Below, one piece after another: positions 17,160 to 25,531 of a stretch of 64,000 nt of DNA (position 1 is the stretch's first letter; every line of letters starts with the position of its first letter). The notes under the pieces are model-generated. The model searched no databases. It had not been told where the DNA came from and saw only the letters and a program-made list of their open reading frames with translations. Origin of the DNA: an uncultured Prevotellaceae bacterium (lineage in GTDB: Bacteria > Bacteroidota > Bacteroidia > Bacteroidales > Muribaculaceae); NCBI GenBank assembly GCA_900318865.1, contig ONMF01000021.1:36042-100041 (forward strand). The letters run 5' to 3'. Made by a program: the position numbers and the translations under genes.

Positions 17160-17515
17160 TTTTCGGCCATCGGCCGCTCTCCCCCCAGGTGTGCATCTCC
17201 GACGCACGGTTGCCAACTCCTCCCCTAAGTTAGGGGAGGTGGCGCGTAGCGACGGAGGAGTGTGTGAGCCCTGCACGGCGGCATCTTCGCCGCGTGGCAC
17301 ACGCCCCCGGCCCTGCGGGCCACCCCCTCTACCTTAGAGGGGGAGTTCTCCACTAAATTGAAGGGGGGAATTGCCACGGCACGGTGTGGTCATCATCACA
17401 CGTTCCTCGAAGAGGCACAATCATGCCCTGCATGGGTGCCCCGGCGGCACACGTCCCCGGCAGCCCTAACGCAGAGGGGGGAAGCGGCACACTCATCCAG
17501 GTGGGGTGGATGGGG
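17160..17515. repeat. Gene-free GC-rich interval with two palindromic repeats
   Basis: No credible gene. Two strong hairpins are present: CCTCCCCTAA/TTAGGGGAGG at 17219-17239 with a one-base loop, and CCCCCTCTA/TAGAGGGGG at 17323-17343. An alternative outer stem ACTCCTCC/GGAGGAGT encloses the first. This is the layout of a dispersed intergenic palindromic element, and similar text (a run CTCTACCAAGGGGGGG) occurs near 50895. It lies downstream of the prolyl oligopeptidase gene, so it may also terminate that transcript. Confidence 0.6.
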
Positions 17516-19627
17516 TTATTTGTACTTGACTCCGAGGTTGTACATGATGAACGACTGGATGTCGGTGTACTCGTCGATGACTTTCGACATGGGCTTGCCG
17601 TGACCGTGACCGGCGTTGACGTCGACACGGATGAGCTTCACAGCCGGCCCGGTGTGCGCCGCCTGCAACGCGGCTGCGTACTTGAAGGAATGGGCGGGCA
17701 CCACACGGTCGTCGTGGTCGCTGGTGGTGACCATGATGGGCGGGTAGTTGTCCACGCCGTCGCGGATGGAGTGGAGCGGTGAATAGGCGCGCAGGTACTC
17801 AAACATCTCCTTGGAGTCGTCGCTGCGGCCATAGTCGTGGGCCCAGTTCCAGCCGATGGTGAACAGGTGGTAGCGCAGCATGTCCATCACGCCCACCTGG
17901 GGCACGGCGGCGCCCCACAGGTCGGGCCGCTGGTTGACGACGGCGCCCACGAGCAGTCCGCCGTTGCTGCCGCCGTTACAGGCTATTTTCTTGGGTGCGG
18001 TGTAGCCCTGGGCAATGAGGTACTCGGCCGCGGCGATGAAGTCGTCGAACACATTCTGCTTCTTCATCTTGGTACCCGCCTCGTGCCAACTCTCGCCGTA
18101 CTCGCCGCCGCCGCGCAGGTTAGTGTAGGCGCAGATGCCACCCATGTCGAGCATGGCAAAGGGCGTGCGCGAGTAGCTGAAAGCCGGGTTCATACTGATG
18201 TTGAAGCCTCCGTAGCCATAGAGGAACACGGGGCGCTTGCCGTCGCGCTTGAGGCCTTTCTTATAGATGAGGAACATGGGCACGCGCGTGCCGTCCTTGC
18301 TGGGATAGAACACCTGCTCGGTGACGTAGAGGTCGGGGTTAAACGCCAGATTGGGCCTGAACAGCAATTTCGTCAGCCCGGTGCGCAGGTTCAGCACATA
18401 GGTCGACGTGGGGAAGGTGAAGCTGGTGAACGAGTAGAACACCTCGGGGTCGTCCTTCTTGCAGTTGAAAGACACCGAGCCGAAGGTGGGCAGCTCAATC
18501 TCGTACTGCTCACGGCCCTGCTCGTCGTAGACATAGGCGTGGCTGGCCGCGTCGCGGTCGTAGGTGAGAATGAACCTGTGGTTGGCCAGCGAGGCGCTGC
18601 TGAGCACCCACTGCATCTCGGGCACAAAATCGGCCCTGCTGGCAGCGCTGGGATGCTCGGCGTCGAAGGAAACGATTTTCCACTGCGGGGCGTCCTGATT
18701 GGTCATGACATAGATTTTGCCATGGTCCACGCCGATGGGGTTATTGGTGTAGCGCATGTCGTCGGCCAGCCGCACATAGTGCGGATTGCGGTCGTGCAAG
18801 TCTTTCACATAAAGGGCGTTGCCGTCGCCATCGGTCTCCAGGATGAAGATGTAGCGCTCGTCCTCGGTGACCATGGCCTGATAGAACATGAGCGGCTCGG
18901 TCATGGAGCGGTATTCCACATAGTCGTCGGTCTGCGGCGTGCCCAGGCGGTGGTAGTAGACCTTGTGGAACTCGTTTTTGCTCGACTTGGCATCCTCGGG
19001 CGCGTCGTAGGCGCTGTAGAAAAAGCCGTCGCCCAGCCATTGCGCGTCGGTGAACTTGGCCCACACGATGTGGTCGGGGAGCGTTTCACCCGTAGTCAAG
19101 TCCATGACGAAAATCTCGTTCCAGTCACTGCCGTTGCGCGTGATGACGTAGGCCATGTAGCGTCCGTCGTTCGAGAAATTGAGCTGCTGCAGTGCCACGG
19201 TGCCGTCGGTGCTCAGCTTGTTGGGGTCGAGCACCACGCGTGCGGGCGCGTCGAGGGCGTCCTGCACATAGAGCACACTCTGGTTCTGCAGGCCATCGTT
19301 GCGGAAGTGGTAGTATTTTCCCTTCACCTTGAACGGGGCGCCCCGCTTCTCGTAGTCGGCCAGCTCGGTGATGCGCTTGCGCACCGCGTTGCGGAAAGGA
19401 ATCTTGGCCAGATAATCGGCCGTGAGCTTGTTCTCGGCCGCCACCCAAGCGGCTGTTTCGGCGCTATTGTCGTCCTCGAGCCAGCGATAGGGGTCGGGGA
19501 CGGGGGTTCCGAAATAAACGTCCACCGTGTCGACACGCTTGGCATCGGGGTAGTGAATACCTGCCGCGCGGGCACCGGCGATTGTGAGCAACATGCTACT
19601 CATGAGCAAAATGGTTTTTGTCTTCAT
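17516..19627 (-). CDS. Prolyl oligopeptidase (S9A), exported
   Basis: 703 residues from the ATG at 19627, which gives the signal peptide MKTKTILLMSSMLLTIAGAR; an ATG 30 bases upstream is less suitable. N-terminal motif DPYRWLEDDNS is typical of S9A, followed by the seven-bladed propeller (about 80-420) and the alpha/beta hydrolase. The catalytic Ser554 sits in CNGGSNGGLL, Asp in TTSDHDDRVVP and His in NAGHGHGK. Known activity: cleavage of short peptides after proline. Length fits the family. It follows the M28 peptidase gene by 34 bases, so the two exported peptidases are probably cotranscribed. Confidence 0.95.
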   Translation of the reverse strand: MKTKTILLMSSMLLTIAGARAAGIHYPDAKRVDTVDVYFGTPVPDPYRWLEDDNSAETAAWVAAENKLTADYLAKIPFRNAVRKRITELADYEKRGAPFKVKGKYYHFRNDGLQNQSVLYVQDALDAPARVVLDPNKLSTDGTVALQQLNFSNDGRYMAYVITRNGSDWNEIFVMDLTTGETLPDHIVWAKFTDAQWLGDGFFYSAYDAPEDAKSSKNEFHKVYYHRLGTPQTDDYVEYRSMTEPLMFYQAMVTEDERYIFILETDGDGNALYVKDLHDRNPHYVRLADDMRYTNNPIGVDHGKIYVMTNQDAPQWKIVSFDAEHPSAASRADFVPEMQWVLSSASLANHRFILTYDRDAASHAYVYDEQGREQYEIELPTFGSVSFNCKKDDPEVFYSFTSFTFPTSTYVLNLRTGLTKLLFRPNLAFNPDLYVTEQVFYPSKDGTRVPMFLIYKKGLKRDGKRPVFLYGYGGFNISMNPAFSYSRTPFAMLDMGGICAYTNLRGGGEYGESWHEAGTKMKKQNVFDDFIAAAEYLIAQGYTAPKKIACNGGSNGGLLVGAVVNQRPDLWGAAVPQVGVMDMLRYHLFTIGWNWAHDYGRSDDSKEMFEYLRAYSPLHSIRDGVDNYPPIMVTTSDHDDRVVPAHSFKYAAALQAAHTGPAVKLIRVDVNAGHGHGKPMSKVIDEYTDIQSFIMYNLGVKYK

Positions 19628-19661
19628 TATTGGGAACGAATGATTGATTTGGAACATTTTT

Positions 19662-20642
19662 TCAGAAGTTGTAAATCACCTGCAGCAGGGTTTGGCCCAC
19701 GGCCCCCAGCACAGCCGGGTCGATGACGTCGGGCGTGTCGTGCGTGGTGTGCCAGCCTTCGAAAAAGCCGTGCTCGGTGCCGGCACGCAAGTCGATGATG
19801 TCGATGCAGGGAATACCGGCCCGGTTCACAAACACGTGGTCGTCGGTAACAGCGCCGCCCTGCCCCGTCACAAACCAGCTGGCGCAGCCGGCCGCGCCGG
19901 CGGCATCCCACACGTGCTCCACGAAACCGCCCGCATACTGCTGCGAGAAGAACTCAGGGGCGAACTGCGCCCCGCGGGCACCCACCATGTCGAGCAGGAT
20001 GCCGAAAACCGGTTTATAGCCCGGCTCATGCGGATGTGCCAGCCAGTACTGCGTGCCCAGCGCCCACGACTCCTCGTTGTCGGCACCACTGTCGCCCCAG
20101 TCCTCCACGTCCACCATCAGCAGGTCTATCCCCACCTCGGGCCTGGACTCGTGCAGGCACTTGGCCACCTCGAGCAGCACCGCCACTCCGCTGGCCGCGT
20201 CGTTGGCTCCCAACACCGGCTGCCGGCGCTTCGACACGTCGGGGTCGGCATCGGCCCAGGGCCTGCAATCCCAGTGTGCCAGCAGTAGCAGTCGCTGCTT
20301 CGCGCCGGGGTTGACAACCCCCACCAGATTGGTGGCCGTGAGCGGCACGCCATCGAAGGTGCTGACTTGCCCTTGCTGCACCACCACGGTGTCGGCCCAC
20401 CGCTCCAGCTGCTGTCGAATCCACCGGCCACACTGCTCATGGGCCGGCGTGCCGGGAACACGGGGTCCGAAGGCACACTGCGCCAGCACATGCGCCATGG
20501 CGCTGTCGGCCTCAAAACGCGGCACACGCACTGCCGGTGCCGGCTGGGAAGAGCCGGCGGTGGTGGCAGGCTTCACCCCGCAGCCACACAACATGGCCAG
20601 GGCACACACGATCACGGAGATATTCAGTGTCATTCTCATCAT
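19662..20642 (-). CDS. M28 family lipoprotein, glutaminyl cyclase-like
   Basis: 326 residues from the ATG at 20642, which follows an AGGAAC purine stretch. The lipoprotein signal peptide has lipobox LAMLCGC. The M28 metal ligands are visible: His in LLLAHWDCRPWAD, Asp in GANDAASGVAVLLE, acidic residues in DVEDWGDSG, and His in WHTTHDTPD. The DCRPWAD and DAASGVAVLLE motifs are those of glutaminyl-peptide cyclotransferases, which form N-terminal pyroglutamate; Bacteroidota have mammalian-type versions that modify exported proteins after signal cleavage. A plain aminopeptidase is the alternative. Located between secG and the prolyl oligopeptidase. Confidence 0.85.
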   Translation of the reverse strand: MMRMTLNISVIVCALAMLCGCGVKPATTAGSSQPAPAVRVPRFEADSAMAHVLAQCAFGPRVPGTPAHEQCGRWIRQQLERWADTVVVQQGQVSTFDGVPLTATNLVGVVNPGAKQRLLLLAHWDCRPWADADPDVSKRRQPVLGANDAASGVAVLLEVAKCLHESRPEVGIDLLMVDVEDWGDSGADNEESWALGTQYWLAHPHEPGYKPVFGILLDMVGARGAQFAPEFFSQQYAGGFVEHVWDAAGAAGCASWFVTGQGGAVTDDHVFVNRAGIPCIDIIDLRAGTEHGFFEGWHTTHDTPDVIDPAVLGAVGQTLLQVIYNF

Positions 20643-20742
20643 GTTCCTATACTGAAAATGCACGCACACGGGGCGTTGGCGGGTGTGCGTGCTTGGTGAT
20701 TGTCAAAGTGAGTTGAAGCCCCACCGGGGCGTTGCGACCCGC

Positions 20743-21099
20743 TTACTTCTTCTCGGCGGCAGGTGCGGCGGGGGCTGCGGGAGCCTCGGCTGCGGGAGCC
20801 TGTGTGCCGAAGTTGGGGGCCTGCGTCTCGGTAGCGGTGGGCAACTTCTTGATTTGCGGAGCGCCCTCAATCATGGTGGGAGCGGTGACAAAAGCCGAAG
20901 CAATGCTCAGCACGCAGATAAAAGCTGCCAGTGCCCAAGTGGCCTTCTCAACGAAGTCGGTAGTTTTGCGCACACCGGCAAACTGGTTATAATTGCTCAC
21001 GTTGGCAGCCAAGCCGCCACCTTTGGATTTCTGAATCAACACCACGCCAATCAGCAGCACTGAGGCGATGAGAATGAGAATTGCAAAAATTGTGTACAT
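20743..21099 (-). CDS. secG: Preprotein translocase subunit SecG
   Basis: 118 residues. Two membrane helices (YTIFAILILIASVLLIGVVL and WALAAFICVLSIASAFV) flank the conserved QKSKGGGLAANVSN loop. A C-terminal Ala/Pro-rich tail of about 35 residues is typical in Bacteroidota. SecG helps SecYE in protein export. It lies 12 bases after the gene at 21112 and belongs to the envelope operon starting at 24485. Confidence 0.93.
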   Translation of the reverse strand: MYTIFAILILIASVLLIGVVLIQKSKGGGLAANVSNYNQFAGVRKTTDFVEKATWALAAFICVLSIASAFVTAPTMIEGAPQIKKLPTATETQAPNFGTQAPAAEAPAAPAAPAAEKK

Positions 21100-21111
21100 T
21101 TCGTTAATCTA

Positions 21112-21870
21112 TTATAGTTTTTGTTGTTTTTTCTCTTCGATGAGGACCAATTTTTTCAAAAATCGAATTTGGTCTGCAAAGTAAATACTTTTTTCTGGAA
21201 ATTTCAAACTTATGTTTTCAATAATTTCAAGAGCCTGTGAATATTTGTGGCGGCGGATATACATTTTTGCCAAACTTTCGCTCAGCATGGAGTCATCGGT
21301 CTCCACCGGCTCGTCGATGGCCACATGGGCTATTTCGGCCCGCTCGCTTTCCTCCACATGCTGCTGCGCCGGCGCGGTGGCCACAGCCTGCTCGCGCTCT
21401 TGGTTCTCGGCGATGAAGCGGTCGATGAGGCGCGTCTGCTCGTCGTCGGCCTCGGTGCGGGCCGCCCCTGCGCGCCGTTCCTGCGCGGCCAGGATGTCGG
21501 CATAGTCGGGCATGGGATTGAAAATGGCCGCATTCAAGGCTTCGATTTCCTTGGGACTGGAATTGCCGTAGTTGTCGAGGAAGCGGTCGATGGTCTCCTC
21601 GGTCTCGGGTGTGACGGCACGCGGGTCTTCAGGATAGAAACGGTCGAAGCCTTCCACGCCCACCCCCAGCTGCAGAGCCAGGGATTTACGGTCGGGCCAG
21701 GCGACGGCGAGCCGGGCCAGCAGGTCTTCATTCCGGTCCACGCCGTTGCGCTTGAGAAAGACAAGCATGGGCAGCGGGCAATAGGGATACTGCTCCCGCA
21801 TCTGCTGCAGCCACTGGGTGGTGACCGGGGCAGTGTCGTCGGCTATGAGTTGTTTTAATTGGTCAATCAT
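21112..21870 (-). CDS. Conserved helical protein between lptE and secG (repeat-type, unknown)
   Basis: 252 residues starting at the ATG at 21870; the longer upstream frame is a read-through of lptE sequence. No signal peptide or membrane segment, so cytoplasmic. The C-terminal 60 residues (LAKMYIRRHKYSQALEIIEN and ISLKFPEKSIYFADQIRF) look like a single TPR-type helical pair. The middle is acidic and alanine/glutamate-rich. Its place between lptE and secG is typical of Bacteroidota genomes, but its function is unknown to me. Gaps of 25 and 12 bases support one operon. Confidence 0.7.
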   Translation of the reverse strand: MIDQLKQLIADDTAPVTTQWLQQMREQYPYCPLPMLVFLKRNGVDRNEDLLARLAVAWPDRKSLALQLGVGVEGFDRFYPEDPRAVTPETEETIDRFLDNYGNSSPKEIEALNAAIFNPMPDYADILAAQERRAGAARTEADDEQTRLIDRFIAENQEREQAVATAPAQQHVEESERAEIAHVAIDEPVETDDSMLSESLAKMYIRRHKYSQALEIIENISLKFPEKSIYFADQIRFLKKLVLIEEKKQQKL

Positions 21871-21895
21871 GATTCGGTGGATTGTTTCGTGCTGG

Positions 21896-22411
21896 TTACC
21901 AGTCGCCCAGCGTGGCATTGAAAATGAGGTCGATGAGATCGGTGCTGATTTGGTTGCACAGGTCGTCCTGCACGTCGGTGAGCATCTCGCTCGACGGGAA
22001 GTCGCGATAGGCCGAGAACGACTGCTCCTTGGAGAGATTGGAATTCTTGTTGTCGATGTAACGCACGCGCACGGTGATGGTGAGCCGCGTCTGGCTGGCA
22101 TAGGCATCCTCGCCCACGGCCTGCGGCGACAGGTTGAAGCCCGTGATCTCGCCCTCCATGCGAAGGTCGCTGTTGGGGTTGTCCACCACCCGCAGGCGCG
22201 TTTGCTGCGCAATCATGTCCATCAACTTATTCTCGAACACCTGCTGCAGCGGCGGATAGACCAGCGCCGCCCTGATGGGAAAGTCGCTGAATGAGATGGT
22301 GCGATACTTGGAGTAGTCGATGGCGGCGCCGTTGAGGGTGTACTTGGGAATGCAAGCTTGCCACACCAGCACGCCCACAGCGAGAATCAATATCGTAGCT
22401 AAGCGTTTCAT
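21896..22411 (-). CDS. lptE: LptE-family lipopolysaccharide assembly lipoprotein
   Basis: 171 residues. N-terminal MKRLATILILAVGVLVWQAC is a lipoprotein signal with Cys20. The body (YTLNGAAIDYSKYRTISFSD, FENKLMDMIAQQTRL, and a terminal LIDLIFNATLGDW helix) matches the Bacteroidota LptE family, the outer-membrane partner of LptD. It sits five bases after the sigma-54 activator gene, an arrangement seen across Bacteroidota. Confidence 0.88.
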   Translation of the reverse strand: MKRLATILILAVGVLVWQACIPKYTLNGAAIDYSKYRTISFSDFPIRAALVYPPLQQVFENKLMDMIAQQTRLRVVDNPNSDLRMEGEITGFNLSPQAVGEDAYASQTRLTITVRVRYIDNKNSNLSKEQSFSAYRDFPSSEMLTDVQDDLCNQISTDLIDLIFNATLGDW

Positions 22412-22416
22412 CGGCG

Positions 22417-23652
22417 TCAGTCTAACTTGTACTGCTTGATTTTGCGGTAAAGAGTCCGCTCCGAAATTTGCAGCTCGGCGGCCGTCTGCTTGCGCTTGCC
22501 GCGGTTGCGCGCCAACGCGTTCTCGATGGTCTCGCGCTCGGTCTCGTCGAGCGTTTTCACCGTCTCGGCCTCCACCTGCTGGTAATTCACCTCGTCCACT
22601 TGCCCCAAGTCCTCGGGCATGGGAGCCGGCGCAGCCTGTGCTGTGTGCAGCATGCCTCCGTAGGCCAGCACATCCTTCGACTCGCGCTTGAGCTCCATCA
22701 GGCTGTTGTTGATGCGCGTGGGGGGCTTCTCACCACTCAGCTGCTGCTTGAGTGCATCCACTTCTTGCTTGAGCTGCATAATCATTTTGAAGACGAACTC
22801 GCGCTCCTGGTTGTAGTCGAATTGTGAGCCGTCGGTCATCGTGATCAGGCCGTTGGGCGTCTCGTGAGGCATATAGGGTCGCAGGGTCGATGCCTCCACC
22901 CGCGTTCCGGCCTCGAAAAGAGCCACCTGGTCGACCACGCTCTTGAGCTGGCGCACGTTGCCGGGCCAGTGGTAGTCGGCCAGCATTTGGCGGGCATCAT
23001 CGGTGAGCTCGATGTCGGGCGTGTGATTTTTTTCCGAGAAGTCGTGCAGGAATTTGCGCACCAGCAGCAGCACATCGCGTCCACGCTCGCGCAGCGGCGG
23101 CACCTGGATGAGCACCGTTGACAGGCGGTAGTAGAGGTCCTCGCGGAATTTCCCCTCGCGCACGGCTTTGAGCATATTCTTGTTGGTGGCGGCCACCACG
23201 CGGATGTTGGTCTTCTGCACGGTGCTCGACCCCACCCGCATGAATTCACCGCTTTCGAGCACACGCAGCAGGCGTGCCTGGGTGCCCAGCGGCATCTCGG
23301 CCACCTCGTCGAGGAAGATAGTGCCTCCGTCGGCCTCCTCAAAGTAGCCCTTGTGGTCGGCAATAGCACCCGTGAAGGAGCCTTTCAGATGCCCGAAAAG
23401 CTCGCTGTCGATGGTGCCTTCGGGAATAGCGCCGCAGTTCACCGCTATGTAGCGCTTGTGGCGGCGCGTGCTGTTCTCGTGGATGATTTTCGGGAAAAAT
23501 TCCTTTCCCGAGCCGCTCTCGCCGATGATGAGCACACTCAGGTCGATGGGCGCCACGCGCAGCGCACGCTCGATGGCCCCTATCAGGGCGGGAGATTCGC
23601 CGATGATGCCAAACCGCTGCTTGGCGCGTTTTATTTCTTGACTGATTTCCAT
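22417..23652 (-). CDS. Sigma-54-interacting AAA+ activator without receiver domain
   Basis: 411 residues. It begins directly with the AAA+ domain: Walker A GESGSGKE at 44-51, the sigma-54 contact loop GSFTGA at 91-96 in place of GAFTGA, Walker B GTIFLDE at 110-116, and an arginine-finger region in PPLRERGRDVL. A linker with a probable coiled coil (FKMIMQLKQEVDALKQQL) leads to a C-terminal Fis-type helix-turn-helix (KRKQTAAELQISERTLYRKI). With no receiver or ligand domain, activity may be set by abundance or a partner. The start overlaps the acyltransferase 3' end by 22 bases. Confidence 0.9.
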   Translation of the reverse strand: MEISQEIKRAKQRFGIIGESPALIGAIERALRVAPIDLSVLIIGESGSGKEFFPKIIHENSTRRHKRYIAVNCGAIPEGTIDSELFGHLKGSFTGAIADHKGYFEEADGGTIFLDEVAEMPLGTQARLLRVLESGEFMRVGSSTVQKTNIRVVAATNKNMLKAVREGKFREDLYYRLSTVLIQVPPLRERGRDVLLLVRKFLHDFSEKNHTPDIELTDDARQMLADYHWPGNVRQLKSVVDQVALFEAGTRVEASTLRPYMPHETPNGLITMTDGSQFDYNQEREFVFKMIMQLKQEVDALKQQLSGEKPPTRINNSLMELKRESKDVLAYGGMLHTAQAAPAPMPEDLGQVDEVNYQQVEAETVKTLDETERETIENALARNRGKRKQTAAELQISERTLYRKIKQYKLD

Positions 23653-24485
23653 TTCTTCATTGAATAAGTCTGTTGCTTCAAAAATTCTCCCAGCTGCTCG
23701 GGCGTGGCATATTGTGCCTGAACCTCGGGCATGATGGGGTCGCCCACCGAGATGCGGAAGGTGGGGTTCTTGCGGCGAAACACCTCGCTGGGCAGCTTCA
23801 GCGTGCGCACGCGCCAGTCAATCATGCCCAGCACATGAAACATGACGCTGTTATGCCCATGGAAATAGATGGGAATCACCGGCACTTTCATCTTCTGCAC
23901 CAGCCGCATGATGGTGGGCTGCCACTGGCGGTCCTCCACGCGCATGCCCCAGGTGAACTTCGACACGGCGCCGGCAGGGAAAAATCCCAGCGGATGGCCT
24001 TCTTTCACATGGTGGATGGCGGCGGCGATGCCCTTGAGCGACACGGCCCGCTTGGCAGGGTCGTCGCTGGCCAGCGCGTCGACATTGATAAAATTGGGGC
24101 GCATGGCGGTGATGTGGTTCAGAATCATGTTCACCATCACCTTGAAGTCGGGACGGCGCTCGCCCACAATTTTGATGAGCATGATGCCGTCGAGGGCTCC
24201 GAACGGGTGGTTCGACACCGTGATGAAGCCGCCCTGGGGCAGGTTGTCGAGCACACGCTCGTTGTTGATTTCCAGCGTGGCCCCCAAGTCGCGCAGCAAG
24301 CCGGCCGTGAAGGGCACCCCGGGGGTGTCGAAGTTGTGGTCGTGAATCCAGTTCACCTTGTCCAGGGCCAGCAGCCGCATCAGAAAAGATACCAGCTTGG
24401 GCTTCCCGTCGAAGAACGGCGCCATTTGGCGTATGTCATCGTAGTCAAGCACCGTACGCTTGACCACTTGTAAGTCTTGTTCCAT
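23631..24485 (-). CDS. Lysophospholipid acyltransferase-family protein
   Basis: 284 residues from the ATG at 24485. The acyltransferase block I is NHPFGALDG, where His and Asp are separated by five residues as in the hemolysin-like/OlsF branch. Block III is GFFPAGAVSKF, and PVIPIYFHGHNS matches block IV. Likely role: acyl transfer to a lyso-phospholipid or lyso-aminolipid at the inner membrane; the exact acceptor cannot be told. First gene of the envelope operon running to secG or beyond, with its own -7 element at 24508. Confidence 0.85.
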   Translation of the reverse strand: MEQDLQVVKRTVLDYDDIRQMAPFFDGKPKLVSFLMRLLALDKVNWIHDHNFDTPGVPFTAGLLRDLGATLEINNERVLDNLPQGGFITVSNHPFGALDGIMLIKIVGERRPDFKVMVNMILNHITAMRPNFINVDALASDDPAKRAVSLKGIAAAIHHVKEGHPLGFFPAGAVSKFTWGMRVEDRQWQPTIMRLVQKMKVPVIPIYFHGHNSVMFHVLGMIDWRVRTLKLPSEVFRRKNPTFRISVGDPIMPEVQAQYATPEQLGEFLKQQTYSMKKWKSVKK

Positions 24486-24507
24486 AATCAATCTTGGTTA
24501 GCAGCGG

Positions 24508-24515
24508 CAAAGTTA
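24508..24515 (-). promoter_or_regulatory. -7 element of the acyltransferase/lptE/secG operon
   Basis: Minus strand TAACTTTG, 22 bases before the ATG at 24485. It heads the likely six- or seven-gene unit down to 17516. Confidence 0.6.
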
Positions 24516-24592
24516 CACAATTTTTGCCGAACAACTACTATTCCAAGGCAAAAAATGTGCCATTTTGTCAGTCTGGTTAGGTAAGTGCAGAA

Positions 24593-24639
24593 AGGAGAGG
24601 GCCGTCAATTCACATTTCTGTAATTGACAGTCCTCTCCT
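24593..24639 (-). terminator. Long inverted repeat, probable terminator
   Basis: AGGAGAGG (24593-24600) pairs with CCTCTCCT (24632-24639), and GTCAATT (24604-24610) pairs with AATTGAC (24622-24628). On the minus strand it follows the remnant at 24690 and is succeeded by a short TTT tract only, so termination strength is uncertain. Confidence 0.5.
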
Positions 24640-24689
24640 GATGTGTTGGAACCGGGACTTAGTTCAAGCCAAGCCCTCGCTTGCATGGC

Positions 24690-25265
24690 TCACTTGATGA
24701 CCTTGCGGCCGTCGGCCGTCACGTAGATGCCGCGGCGCGCACCATCGAGCGAGGTGCCTACGTAGCGTCCCTGCAGGTCGAAGTAGCGCATCGGCTCGCC
24801 GGCAGCGGCATTGATGTCGGCCACGCCGGTGGGCACTTCAATGACGAATGTGGCTTGGATGGTAACATTGCCGGTTTCGGGCTCGGCCGTGGTGCCGTCG
24901 TCGTAAGTCACCTTGATTGTTTCCAGCTTATAGTCGCCGGTGGGAGTCACAGTGAGCGTCACGGTTTCGCCCGGGGCAGCATTGTTCTTGTCGGCCTGGA
25001 CAGAGCCGTTCACCATGTCGGCCGACACGATGACGTTGTATTCCGTCACCGGCTCAAACACGGCCACGACCGTAATGTCGACGGCAATCATGGTGAACTT
25101 GCCGTTGCGGATGCCAAATTTCGGGTCGGCAACACTGCCACCCACATCGTAGGTGTAGTAAATCTCGTCGATTTCATAGCCCGGTTCGGGAGTGATGGTC
25201 ACATCCACCAGGGTGCCGAACAGGGCGGTTGCGGGAGCCGTGACCGTGCCATGCTTAATTATTCC
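24690..25265 (-). pseudogene. 5'-truncated InlB-repeat secreted protein
   Basis: The minus-strand frame opens right after a TAA (25266-25268) with no ATG and immediately reads as a repeat interior (HGTVTAPATALFGTLVDVTI). Two tandem divergent InlB B-type repeats follow (second: MVNGSVQADKNNAAPGETVT), then a C-terminal segment (YFDLQGRYVGTSLDGARRGI, ending DGRKVIK) like the type IX or Por-type tails of Bacteroidota. A GTG at 25208 could start translation but would cut inside a repeat. There is no signal peptide and no clear promoter, so I read this as the surviving 3' end of a larger exported protein gene. Confidence 0.7.
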
Positions 25266-25458
25266 TTAATTGGATAGTAGTCAACAAAGTGGTGATTATT
25301 TTGAAAGAATCCTTGTGCGAAAACATCACTCTAAAAACCGCCATCCCTGTTTCTTGAAGACAAAATTAAATATTTTTTTCAATGTATTACGATTCCAGCA
25401 ATAGTTTTTGACAAAACAAAAGGACAAAATGCCAAGGTGAATCTCTCTGTACCACAAG
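25266..25458. other. Intergenic, nothing recognised
   Basis: AT-rich stretch upstream of the truncated repeat gene. No signal peptide, promoter or repeat was found that could restore the missing 5' end of that gene. Confidence 0.4.
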
Positions 25459-25491
25459 ACAAAAAAGAGAGTGAGGCCAATCTCACTCTCT
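25459..25491 (-). terminator. Rho-independent terminator of the gene at 25532
   Basis: Perfect ten-base stem AGAGAGTGAG (25466-25475) with CTCACTCTCT (25482-25491) and a six-base loop. On the minus strand it is followed by TTTTTTGTCTTG. It lies 40 bases after the stop codon. Confidence 0.85.
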
Positions 25492-25531
25492 CATGCATTA
25501 TCGATGAAAGTATCCTTCAAAAAATCTCAGG

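Noticed and set aside
17837..19726. Plus-strand open frame of 629 codons opposite the prolyl oligopeptidase
   Set aside because: No signal, no domain, and antisense to a complete S9A peptidase with all catalytic residues.
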